Below, in pieces: positions 37,030 through 46,600 of a stretch of DNA of 64,000 nt. Numbering within the stretch: the first letter of the stretch is position 1; each line of letters begins with the position of its first letter. Under the pieces are notes generated by a model. The model made no database searches. It was not told the origin of the DNA and worked only from the letters and a program-made list of their open reading frames with translations. This DNA comes from Niameybacter massiliensis (GTDB taxonomy: Bacteria; Bacillota; Clostridia; Lachnospirales; Cellulosilyticaceae): assembly GCF_001282685.1 (NCBI RefSeq), contig NZ_LN875035.1, positions 1,733,271 through 1,797,270 on the forward strand, given 5' to 3'. The position numbers and the translations under genes were made by a program.

Positions 37030-37905
37030 TTATTTATATAAGTTGTTCTCTCTACCATAGAAGAAGAGATACTGTTGTGCATAGCCTGCTAAGTCACCAT
37101 AGTACTCTCTTGCAAAAGTTTGAATCGCCTTTAAAGAGATTTCCTTCCCTTCAAAGTACATACCTTCTATAACACGCTTAATCCATACATCTGTAGGGAA
37201 CAAATCCATTTTACTGTAGGCAAAAAGTAAAATACAATCGGATACCTTGGGTCCCACTCCCTTAATTTGCATAAGCTTCTCTTTTGCCTCACTGGCAGAT
37301 AAGACATAGAGTTCATTAAGATCTACTTCACCACTTGTTACTTTCTTGCAAGCATCTACAATATAAGGTGCTCTAAATCCTACCTTACATTCTCTAAGTT
37401 CTCCCTCTGTAGCTCTTAAAAGTTGCTCTGGTGTTGGAAAGGTATAGTAAGTCTTATCAGTATCATGGTCATAACCAATCTCATCACCATAGCGTTCTGT
37501 AATGTTAGCAATACATTGCTTGATATGAGGAATTGCTTTATTTTGAGAAATGATAAATGAGATAAGCATTTCCCAAGGATCTTGTTTTAATATACGGACA
37601 CCATAACCAAATTCTATCGCGGCTTTCATATAAGCATCCTTATCAGATAACGTTTTACTTATTCCTTTATAATCCGTATCTAAATCAAAGTATGCTTTCC
37701 AAATCTCATCAAACTCACCTACTGTTGTATGATGGATCATAAGATTATTACTACCTGGCTGCTGAACTAACTTAATGCGCTTTTGCTTAGCTATAAGGAT
37801 ATAACTATTTTCATTAATTTGTTCAAACCTAAAAACCTGTCCACTTTCTAATATCTGTCCAATATCAAAACACTCTACTTGTTCTACTATTAGATTACTT
37901 ACCAT
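37030..37905 (-). CDS. ogg: 8-oxoguanine DNA glycosylase, OGG1-like
   Basis: About 291 residues from the ATG at 37905, which follows AAGGATGTGAG; the frame is open to 37977. An N-terminal OGG-type beta domain (CFDIGQILESGQVFRFE) precedes the HhH-GPD domain with the SQNK motif, the hairpin IKGVGPKVSDC holding the Schiff-base lysine, and the catalytic Asp in FPTDVW. It removes oxidised guanine from DNA as a bifunctional glycosylase/lyase. It is a single gene divergent from the DUF6062 gene. Confidence 0.93.
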   Translation of the reverse strand: MVSNLIVEQVECFDIGQILESGQVFRFEQINENSYILIAKQKRIKLVQQPGSNNLMIHHTTVGEFDEIWKAYFDLDTDYKGISKTLSDKDAYMKAAIEFGYGVRILKQDPWEMLISFIISQNKAIPHIKQCIANITERYGDEIGYDHDTDKTYYTFPTPEQLLRATEGELRECKVGFRAPYIVDACKKVTSGEVDLNELYVLSASEAKEKLMQIKGVGPKVSDCILLFAYSKMDLFPTDVWIKRVIEGMYFEGKEISLKAIQTFAREYYGDLAGYAQQYLFFYGRENNLYK

Positions 37906-38137
37906 CGACTCACATCCTTCAGTAAAATGCTTGAAAATACTTTTCATATTATTACCATTTACTACTCTTTTATCCAAAATAATCTTTTTTAAATTTGACT
38001 TTAATATTCTTAATAAGTCTATTCAATATGTTATAATAGGGCTATACCCTAAATACCATATAGAGTTGAGTTCTAGAGCAGATTAATATACTTACTTCAC
38101 TCAAACTCTGTTTATTATACTATGATAGGAGACCTTT

Positions 38138-38893
38138 ATGAAAGATAACCTTTATACCATACCTCTAACAGATGCTTTTACTGCTCATGATGAGTGCCCT
38201 TTTTGCTTTATTCATCGTACTCTTGAACAAGATGCCATTAGCTTTACTCTAGGTGCCTCTTATATGGAAGATGATATACGTGCTGAAACAGATCACCTAG
38301 GCTTTTGCAAAGACCATTATAAAAAACTTTATGACTATGGTAACCGTTTAGGTCTAGCTTTTATTTTGCATACTCATTATCAAAAGCTCGAAAAAGATTT
38401 AGATAAGCTTCTTAGTAGCACTGAGCTGCCAAGCCCTGGTTTCTTTGAACGTATGAAACGTTCGACGCCAGCTTCTTCACCTACTACAGATTCTTTACAC
38501 AAACAATTAGATAGTTGCTATATCTGTGAACGTATTGACCGTAACTTTACACGTTATATGGAAACTTTCTTCCACCTTTTACAAACGAACGATGAGTTTA
38601 AAGCACTCTTCTTAAATAGTAAGGGGATGTGTCTAGAGCATTTCACTATGCTTCTTGAAATGGCACCTTCACAATTAAAAGGAGAAAATAAAACATTCTT
38701 CTTAGAAACAAGTAAAAAAATGATGAAAGAAAATCTTAAGCGTATTGAAGATGAAATTGGTTGGTTTATCGACAAAAACGACTACCGTAATGCATCTGCT
38801 CCATGGAAAAACTCACAAGATGCCCTTCCTCGCGGTATTCAGAAGCTAGCTGGCATTTATGTACAAGATGAGCCTTTCAAAAAAGCACATTAA
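38138..38893 (+). CDS. DUF6062 family cysteine-motif protein
   Basis: 251 residues with two similar halves, each holding a pair of cysteines and a later Cys-x2-His: CPFC ... FCKDH and CYIC ... MCLEHF. This looks like two metal-binding (probably zinc) modules. It matches the clostridial DUF6062 family, whose function is unknown. TAGGAG precedes the ATG, and a terminator follows at 38911-38953. It is not a membrane protein and has no signal peptide. Confidence 0.82.
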   Translation: MKDNLYTIPLTDAFTAHDECPFCFIHRTLEQDAISFTLGASYMEDDIRAETDHLGFCKDHYKKLYDYGNRLGLAFILHTHYQKLEKDLDKLLSSTELPSPGFFERMKRSTPASSPTTDSLHKQLDSCYICERIDRNFTRYMETFFHLLQTNDEFKALFLNSKGMCLEHFTMLLEMAPSQLKGENKTFFLETSKKMMKENLKRIEDEIGWFIDKNDYRNASAPWKNSQDALPRGIQKLAGIYVQDEPFKKAH

Positions 38894-38910
38894 ATGCTTC
38901 TATAAAATAA

Positions 38911-38953
38911 TCCCTAGTTACACTTCTATATAGACCTGTAACTAGGGAATTTT
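38911..38953 (+). terminator. Terminator after the DUF6062 gene
   Basis: An 11-bp stem (38911-38921 with 38938-38948) with a long loop is followed by ATTTTT on the plus strand. It may also serve the convergent galE operon. Confidence 0.8.
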
Positions 38954-38965
38954 TCATTTACCTGC

Positions 38966-39973
38966 TTATTTTGTTTGGTAATGTCTAGAAGCAAATCTCC
39001 ATGTGTCTTCACACATTTCATCGATATTTTTCTTAGCTTCCCAACCTAATAATTCTTTTGCTTTTGCAGCATCAGCATAACATGTACCGATGTCACCTGC
39101 ACGTCTTGGAGAAATTTGATAATTTACTGGGTGTCCACAAGCTTTTTCAAAAGCTTTAACTACTTGAAGTACGCTGTAGCCATTACCTGTACCTAAGTTA
39201 ATTGCTTCTACACCTGTGTGTTTGATTGCATAGTCTACTGCCGCAATATGGCCTGCTGCAAGGTCACATACGTGGATGTAATCTCTTACACCTGTACCAT
39301 CTACTGTTTCGTAGTCATCTCCAAATACACTAAGTTTTTCAAGTTTGCCTACTGCTACTTGAGCAATATAAGGAAGTAAGTTATTTGGAATACCATTTGG
39401 ATCTTCCCCGATTAAACCTGACTCATGTGCACCGATTGGGTTGAAGTAACGAAGTAATACAACACTCCAATCTTTGTCTGCTACATTAAGATCTGAAAGA
39501 ATCATTTCTGTCATAAGTTTAGTACTTCCATAAGGGTTAGTTGTACTAAGTGGCATTGTTTCTACGAATGGTGCTTCGTTGTTCATGCCGTATACTGTAG
39601 CTGAAGATGAGAATACGATTTTTTTACAATCATATTTTTGCATCATTTTACAAAGAATTAATGTACCTGTAAGGTTATTGTGATAGTAAGTTAAAGGAAT
39701 TTGTACTGATTCTCCTACTGCTTTAAGACCTGCAAAGTGGATAACTGCATCAATTTTATTTTCTTTAAATACTTGTTCTGTTGCTTCTTCATCTAATAAG
39801 TCTGCTTTGTAGAAGGCTGGACGTTTACCTGCAAGTTGTTCGATATAGTCTAATACTTCTACTTTTGAATTACATAAGTTATCTAAGATTACAACATCAT
39901 ATCCTGCTTCAATAAGTTGTATTGTTGTATGACTTCCGATATAACCCATACCACCTGTTACGAGAATTGCCAT
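38966..39973 (-). CDS. galE: UDP-glucose 4-epimerase (acts on UDP-Gal and possibly UDP-GalNAc)
   Basis: About 335 residues from the ATG at 39973 after GGAG; a GTG at 39982 abuts the site and is less likely. The Rossmann motif GGMGYIGSH at the N-terminus and the catalytic Ser-x-Tyr-x3-Lys (YGSTK) are present. It interconverts UDP-Glc and UDP-Gal. As the last gene of the sulfatase / nucleotidyltransferase / NahK-like operon, it probably serves the galacto-N-biose pathway, like the lnpD product of bifidobacteria. Confidence 0.96.
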   Translation of the reverse strand: MAILVTGGMGYIGSHTTIQLIEAGYDVVILDNLCNSKVEVLDYIEQLAGKRPAFYKADLLDEEATEQVFKENKIDAVIHFAGLKAVGESVQIPLTYYHNNLTGTLILCKMMQKYDCKKIVFSSSATVYGMNNEAPFVETMPLSTTNPYGSTKLMTEMILSDLNVADKDWSVVLLRYFNPIGAHESGLIGEDPNGIPNNLLPYIAQVAVGKLEKLSVFGDDYETVDGTGVRDYIHVCDLAAGHIAAVDYAIKHTGVEAINLGTGNGYSVLQVVKAFEKACGHPVNYQISPRRAGDIGTCYADAAKAKELLGWEAKKNIDEMCEDTWRFASRHYQTK

Positions 39974-39991
39974 TTGATTCACTCCTTAAGT

Positions 39992-41095
39992 TTACATGAA
40001 TTTTTTAATGATATTTTCTAGTTGTTCCCATTGTGCTTCCATATCTTGAACTAATTTAAATTGTGTTCTTGCACGATCTAAATTATGGTTTTCTCTATGA
40101 ATTTTGAAGTAATGGTCCCCTTCAAGGTAGTCCGTTAAGAAACGCATACCACATTCTAATGTCATTACTTTTGATCCTACTAATAATGAATAGATTTCTT
40201 CTTTATCAAAGCTATCTCCAACTGCTTCTAAGAATCCTTTTGTAAAGGCTTCAAAGCGATCAGGCATAAATCTAATAAGGCTTAAATCTCTTTCATCTTC
40301 TTCTCCAGAAGTTGCACCTGTACGGATACAATCACCAAAATCATAAGCTGCAAGACCTGGCATAACTGTATCTAAGTCAATTACACAAATACCTTCATGT
40401 GTTGTTTCATCTACCATAACGTTATTAATTTTTGTATCGTTATGTGTAACACGAAGTGGTAATTTGCCCGCTTCATATAAATCTAACAGTCTTTCTGTAT
40501 CTGCTTTATGATCAAGCACAAATTGAATTTCATCTTTTACAAATTCACTACGTCCAAGTGCATCTTTTTCATAAGCTGCCATAAAGTTTTTGAAACGATT
40601 CTTTGTGTTATGGAAATAAGGAATTGTTTCATATAAACTTGATGCATCAAAATCTGTTAAAAGCTTTTGGAATGTACCAAATGTCTTTGCACAGTTATAG
40701 AAAATTTCATTACTTGGAACTACATCATAAGATACTGAATCTGTGATGAATGCGTATGCTCTCCAATAGTAGCCTACTTCATCTTGAACGTAAGTTTTAT
40801 TTTCTACAGTTGGAATTAATGTAAGTACCTCGCGAGATACATCTCCACCTGTTGCTTCGATTTTTGCACGTACATGATTACATACTTTCTCAATATTCTC
40901 CATAAGTTCTATAGGTTGTTTAAAAATATGGTGATTGATACGCTGAAGAATGTATCTTGTGCCATCTTCCATTGTTACTAAATAAGTATCATTGATATGC
41001 CCATTTCCTGTTGGTTCTGCACCCTTAACAGTACCTTCAAATTTAAATTTACTTACCATTTGATTAAGAACTTCTGATGTGACTTCTACTTTCAT
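39992..41095 (-). CDS. N-acetylhexosamine 1-kinase-like (NahK) phosphotransferase
   Basis: 367 residues of the aminoglycoside-phosphotransferase fold. The ATP-binding lobe has NGHINDTYLV and RYILQRIN; the catalytic loop is VTHNDTKINNVMV and the metal-binding motif IDLDTVMPG. These match NahK (LnpB), which phosphorylates GalNAc or GlcNAc at C1. The context next to galE, a nucleotidyltransferase and a distant GH112 phosphorylase gene strongly supports this. A GGAGGAGAG site precedes the ATG, one base after the previous gene. Confidence 0.85.
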   Translation of the reverse strand: MKVEVTSEVLNQMVSKFKFEGTVKGAEPTGNGHINDTYLVTMEDGTRYILQRINHHIFKQPIELMENIEKVCNHVRAKIEATGGDVSREVLTLIPTVENKTYVQDEVGYYWRAYAFITDSVSYDVVPSNEIFYNCAKTFGTFQKLLTDFDASSLYETIPYFHNTKNRFKNFMAAYEKDALGRSEFVKDEIQFVLDHKADTERLLDLYEAGKLPLRVTHNDTKINNVMVDETTHEGICVIDLDTVMPGLAAYDFGDCIRTGATSGEEDERDLSLIRFMPDRFEAFTKGFLEAVGDSFDKEEIYSLLVGSKVMTLECGMRFLTDYLEGDHYFKIHRENHNLDRARTQFKLVQDMEAQWEQLENIIKKFM

Positions 41096-41096
41096 A

Positions 41097-42017
41097 CTAT
41101 CTCTCCTCCCAAAGTTTTAAAGGATAAATGCCTTGTGCTTGGAAACCTTGGATAGCTGCTACTACAACTGGTTTATCTTCTTTGTAAGTTACACCATACC
41201 ATTTATCCTTTGAGTGTAATACGGTTACGGTAGCTTGATCCTTTTGAATAAGTGCATCCACTACAGAAGGTAAGAAGAATTCTGATTTAAGAGGATTATT
41301 TGTAAGCTCTCTATCTAAGAACTTTATAAACTCTTCTTCTAAAGTATTAAATATACTTGGTGTAAATCCCCATAAATTCATAGATACAATAGAATCTTTA
41401 TCTACTGGTGTCCAAGTCTCACCTTCTAAAAATTGTGATTGCCCTTCATGATAAGCAATGTGTGTACGTTCACAAATAGATTCAAGTTGGTCCCCTATAC
41501 AGCTACAAACCCCTCTCGCTACATGACCGTGCTCTGTAAGTGTATTACTTAATGTATATCCTACCATTGCATAGCGGTATTTGTCATCATCTTCTGCTTC
41601 TAATAAGAAATTATAGATTTTCTTAAAGGCTTCTGGTCCATAGTAATCATCTGCATTAATAACTGCAAAAGGTTGATCTACCTTTTCTTTACAAGAAAGA
41701 ATAGCATGACCTGTTCCCCATGGTTTTGTACGCTCACTTGGTGCACTATAACCTGCAGGTATATTTTCTAAATCTTGATAAACATATTCTGTCTCTATGT
41801 ATTTTTCAATACGATCTCCGATAGCTTCTCTAAATGCTTCTTCATCTACTTTTTTAATAATAAATACAATTTTTTTAAATCCAGCCTGAATAGCATCAAA
41901 AATAGAAAAATCAATAATAAGTTCTTTGTGTGCTCCTACTGGATCAATTTGTTTTAATCCTCCATAACGACTTCCCATCCCTGCTGCCATGATTACTAAA
42001 ATAGGTTGTTTTTCCAT
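41097..42017 (-). CDS. Sugar-1-phosphate nucleotidyltransferase
   Basis: 306 residues with the nucleotidyltransferase signature near the N-terminus (AAGMGSRYGGLKQ) and the metal-binding NADDYYG. It is of the GalU/GlmU type, not the GalT histidine-triad type. In this operon it likely makes UDP-GalNAc or UDP-Gal from the 1-phosphates, the step done by LnpC in bifidobacteria; the exact substrate is inferred from neighbours. It overlaps none of its neighbours but is separated from the kinase gene by a single base. Confidence 0.85.
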   Translation of the reverse strand: MEKQPILVIMAAGMGSRYGGLKQIDPVGAHKELIIDFSIFDAIQAGFKKIVFIIKKVDEEAFREAIGDRIEKYIETEYVYQDLENIPAGYSAPSERTKPWGTGHAILSCKEKVDQPFAVINADDYYGPEAFKKIYNFLLEAEDDDKYRYAMVGYTLSNTLTEHGHVARGVCSCIGDQLESICERTHIAYHEGQSQFLEGETWTPVDKDSIVSMNLWGFTPSIFNTLEEEFIKFLDRELTNNPLKSEFFLPSVVDALIQKDQATVTVLHSKDKWYGVTYKEDKPVVVAAIQGFQAQGIYPLKLWEER

Positions 42018-42041
42018 TGTTTCTTCCTCCCTTGGTATACT

Positions 42042-43490
42042 TTAAAGTATTGCTTTTTCTGGACATCCTACAATAAGCTTAGTCCCATCTGAATAACCTT
42101 CTGGTCTATCTTTGAGCTCTTGAATGAGAATATTACGTAATTGTCCTATTCTTTCTTGATACTCAGGTGTATCTATATGATTAACCACTTCATGTGGGTC
42201 ATCTTTTAAATCAAAAAACTGTTCTTTGCCTGATTGGGTATACCAAATATATTTATCACTTTCTGTGACGATATATTGATTCCCCATATGACCACCTGAA
42301 TGCTCACCATGAATATAAGTTCTCCAGGATGTCTTACTTTCTTTTACCTTGTCTTTAGGTTGTATTCTGACACTTTTTCCATCTACACTATCTGGAATAT
42401 CCGCTCCAGCAAAATCAAGTAATGTTGGCATTACATCTCTTAGTTCAACTAAGTTAGTCGTAACTTCACCATTTCTTGGTACAAGCCAATCTGATCCTGA
42501 TAAGATAAATGGTACTTTAATGCTTCCTTGATAAGGTCTTGTTTTTCTAAACATATGATGATCGCCTAATAATTCACCATGATCCGATACAAATAAGATT
42601 ATCGTATTATCATAAATTTGCTCTTCTATTAAGGCTTGAATCAATCTACCTATTTGATGATCGATATGGGTAATACATGCATAATATCCTACTTGTGCCT
42701 GCCTTAATAATTCTGGATCGGCAATACCTTCTGAAGAATCATACACTCTTCCCCATTTCTTATAGCTTTCTTGATCTGCCCATTCTCCTACATATGGTGT
42801 GGCTAGTTTTTTATCTTTATACATATCGAAATAACATTGTGGTGCATCAAATGGTGGATGTGGGCGTACAAATGAAGTCATTAAGAAGAATGGTTTTTGA
42901 CGGTCTCTCCTTCTTAAGAAATCCAATGAACGATTGATTACCCAATTGGTTGGGTGAAGCTGTTCATCATACATCCAAGGTCTTGCTACCCATGAATTAC
43001 ATTCAATACCTGTATCTATTATGTCACAAGAAATACCTTTTTCTTCTTTTAACCAATAAAGATAATCATCTGCTACTTTTTGATTTTCATAATAAGGTGT
43101 TGATGCATAACGGTTATGATGTAAATATCCGTCATGTAATTCTATATGATGAAATCCTAGTAAATTTCTTAATGGACTCACATGCATCTTTCCGACACAT
43201 TGAGTATAATAACCCGCTTTTGAAAGTTCTCCTGCTAAAGTATGTTCATAATCCCATGTTACTCCATCTTGATAGCCTACACGCTTATGATTTTCCTGAG
43301 ACATTCCAGTCATAAGTGCTGCTCTAGCTGGTATACATGTTGGACATGCACTATAAGCATTCTCAAACAATATCCCCCTCTGAGCTAAACTATCGATGTA
43401 AGGTGTTTTAACATCTGGATGTCCTGCTATCCCTAGACAATCACCCCGGTGCTGGTCATCTACTATTAGTATAATATTAGGTCTTGTCAT
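42042..43490 (-). CDS. Sulfatase, type I formylglycine-dependent
   Basis: 482 residues of the alkaline-phosphatase superfamily. The catalytic box is CIPARAALMTG, with the Cys to be oxidised to formylglycine (CxPxR, Cys type). Metal ligands are visible as VDDQHRGD at the start and VSDHGELLGDH (about 307-317). No signal peptide, so it should act in the cytosol or on imported sugars. As first gene of the nucleotidyltransferase-kinase-galE operon it may remove sulfate from mucin-derived sugars. The maturase that converts the Cys is not in this window. Confidence 0.9.
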   Translation of the reverse strand: MTRPNIILIVDDQHRGDCLGIAGHPDVKTPYIDSLAQRGILFENAYSACPTCIPARAALMTGMSQENHKRVGYQDGVTWDYEHTLAGELSKAGYYTQCVGKMHVSPLRNLLGFHHIELHDGYLHHNRYASTPYYENQKVADDYLYWLKEEKGISCDIIDTGIECNSWVARPWMYDEQLHPTNWVINRSLDFLRRRDRQKPFFLMTSFVRPHPPFDAPQCYFDMYKDKKLATPYVGEWADQESYKKWGRVYDSSEGIADPELLRQAQVGYYACITHIDHQIGRLIQALIEEQIYDNTIILFVSDHGELLGDHHMFRKTRPYQGSIKVPFILSGSDWLVPRNGEVTTNLVELRDVMPTLLDFAGADIPDSVDGKSVRIQPKDKVKESKTSWRTYIHGEHSGGHMGNQYIVTESDKYIWYTQSGKEQFFDLKDDPHEVVNHIDTPEYQERIGQLRNILIQELKDRPEGYSDGTKLIVGCPEKAIL

Positions 43491-43649
43491 TTCATTCCCT
43501 CTCTCAAATTGATCTGAACTTACCTTTACTAAAGGAGGATTTGTTTTTTTACTTTCATCCTCTCTTATATTATAGTTGAATTAATCTGAAATTACTACTC
43601 ATTAAGTAAATTTTTTTTCATTTTTTTAGTGTTTTTTACTTATATGTAA

Positions 43650-43683
43650 AATAAGGTATGAAAGTCTCCTTTCATACCTTATT
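43650..43683 (-). terminator. Terminator after the GH101 gene
   Basis: A 15-bp perfect stem (43650-43664 with 43669-43683, loop TCTC) lies just past the GH101 stop on the minus strand. It separates the glycosidase/transporter transcript from the sulfatase operon. Confidence 0.8.
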
Positions 43684-43696
43684 TATCAAAACTAAT

Positions 43697-46600
43697 TTAT
43701 TCTATAATTGTTATAAAGCTATCTAGAATCTTAGACATTTCAGCACGAGTTACTAGCTCCTCTAAACCTAAGGTGCCATCTGGATAACCACTTATAAGTT
43801 TGTTTTGAATTGCCCAAGCTACTTGTTCTTTTGCCCATTCTGGTACTTTATCACCATCTTTAAAGTTTCCTAAAATTACTTCTGTATCTACTTTTTCATA
43901 TAAGCCCAAGTAATCTAATGTTCTTACTAAGCTTACAATTGTTTCTGCCCTACTAATAGAAGCATTGGGTTTGAAAGTTTGGTCAGGATATCCTGTTATA
44001 ATACCTAAAGTTGCAACCGTATTAATCGCATCTTGATACCATGCATCTTTTACAATATCAGTATAAGTTGATTCTTTAGTCTCAACTTCACCTACTATAC
44101 GATTAATAACCATGGCCATCTCCGCACGACTGAGCTGTTCATTTGGCATAAATTTAGATTCTGTTTTTCCTACCATAAGTCCTCTCATAATAACCTTTTC
44201 AATACTTGATTGAGCCCAATGTGAAGAAATATCAGTAATAAGAGCAGCATTACCTGGCACTAGTTGATCAAGAGCATGTTGTGGTTTAGTAGGTTCTACT
44301 TCTGGTTTAGATTCTTCTGGTTTTGTAATATTGCTACCACCACCGTTGTTATCTCCACCATTGTTGTCATCCCCACCATTATTGTCATCTCCACCACCAT
44401 TGTTGTCATCCCCACCACCATTATTATCTTCATCAAATATTGGATAATCTGGTAATGTTGGCTCTTCCACTTTATGATTTTCACTATAAATTGCTACATT
44501 ATCAATCATAAGTGTGTTAAGTGCTGTAGAAGTTGATCCTCCTGCACCATTTGGCATACCATTTGGTGTAGATACTGTAATATATACGCCTTCTTCATCT
44601 GGTGTTGTGAATGTAAGGCTTACCTTTTCTACACTTGGGTCATGATTCTTATTACCACCATTCTCTCCATTACCTAATGTACTAGGTTTTAATGTTTCTG
44701 TACCTAATACAGTGCCACTCTTAGTTTTAGCAGAGAATGTATATGGATATCTTTCATCTGCTGACAATGTCTCACCTTTTGTTTCAGCAAACAGTGTGTA
44801 ATCGAATTCTACTGTATATTCAGTATTAGGTTGGAAAGTAACATGTGATGGATAAGTAATAATAACTTCTCCAGTCTTATTATCAGATACCTTAAGTGAC
44901 CATTGCCCGTCAAATGCATAGCTCTTAATTTGTCGACCTTCTGGATCCTTCTGAGCAAGGTGAACTTTAGATGCTCCTCCATTTAGAGCATATTCAAATA
45001 CACCCCATCCTTCATCAACATTTTCGAAGTCTTCAAAGTAAATAGCTCCATCCTTATTACGATCTGTATTTCCTGGTTGTTCGAAAATACGAACATCATC
45101 AATAATAGCTATGCTTTCTTCTTCAGCTGCTGGTAAATGTAAATAAAGCTGAGCATTAGTTACACCTTCAGGTACTACTACATCGAAACGAATACGTTGA
45201 TAATTTTTTCCTGTATATTTATGATCTTTAACTTTATTATTGATTGTATTATCATCAATATCTGCAACATACACTTTATCATCCATAAGCATACCTAATT
45301 CTACAAGTCTATCAGAATTTACCCATGCAGAAATTGTATAAGTTTTACCCGCTTCTAAACCTGTAACCTCTTGAGCAATAAGTGCATCTTCTTTACCTGT
45401 TACTTTAAGTTTATTATCATAAAGCTCTGTTTCTTCCATTCTGATCATTTGAATATGATCTGTACTATCTGCTTTTGAAAGTTTTTGCCAGCTTCCTTTG
45501 CCATCACCAAATTTCAGACTATTAAATCCTGGATCTTTTACAAGACTACCTTCACCCCATTCAGTTGTTTGAGGTAACCCATTTATATCTGTCGCATTAT
45601 CTTCAATGATATATGGTACTTGTGCTGGTAAATCAAGTGTTACTTGATGATTAGATACACTTACTGTCTTCACAAACTCACGACCTGTAGAAGTAAGTTC
45701 ATATACATAAACTTCATTTACATCATTCCAACTATTTGGAAGTGTCCAAGTTGTTTCTCCACCATCATTGTTCCAATAATAAATCTTATCTTCTTCAATT
45801 GGGTTCCAAGGAATGAACACAGTTGATTTACATCTTGTTGGATCTTCTGTCATGATTGCAATACGATTTTTGTCTTTACTATATAAGTTAATACTTCCAT
45901 TTTCACGTACTACATAACTTCCATTTTCAAAATCTACTCTATCCTCTGCCATCTTTACAATTGGTGAATACTGCATATATTTAGTTGGAAGGTTTTGGTT
46001 ATAGAAGATTTCTACACCTTCAAACATATTTGTTACACCACGCCATGAAGCTACTCCTGGCATTTGCATACCTTTTAGTAACTCATCTGGATTAAATGCA
46101 TCTTTATAACCATTGTAAAGGAAGCGATAAATATCTGAACTTAAACCTGATCCTGGATAATAAAGGTCTGTGCCCCAATGTGTAAATACTTGATTACCTT
46201 CAAATGGCCCGCAGAACTCTGTTGCTACTGTCCAATTACGGTTAAGTAATTCAGCAAATTTTTGTGAATGATAATCTGAACGATAGTATACATCTACATA
46301 AGTAAAATCTAATGTAGGTACTGCTTCAGCTAGCTCATCTAATCTACGTTCAAGTTCACCTGATTGTAAATCTTTCATTTGGTCAACATGATAAGATGCA
46401 TCTAACCACGCCCATCCATGATCTAATTTACCAAGCTCTCCTCCTTGAAGATTTTCAAGCTTAGTACTTACTGCATCCAACATATACTCTGTTGCATTGA
46501 TATGAATACCTGTCTTAACATTATAATTATCTCCAGCTTCACCTAAGATATTAAAATCTTTTGCTCCGCCTTGACGAATACCTACGCCTGCATAATCTGG

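Noticed and set aside
41097..42017. GalT-type uridylyltransferase
   Set aside because: It lacks the histidine triad and has an N-terminal nucleotidyltransferase signature, so it is a GalU/GlmU-type enzyme.
44332..44432. CRISPR-like short repeats
   Set aside because: The units are in-frame linker codons with no unique spacers; no CRISPR array or cas gene was seen anywhere in the window.
44264..44484. Valine/isoleucine- and methionine-rich small frames opposite or in shifted frame over the GH101 linker
   Set aside because: They arise from the codon repeat encoding the Gly/Asn/Asp linker.
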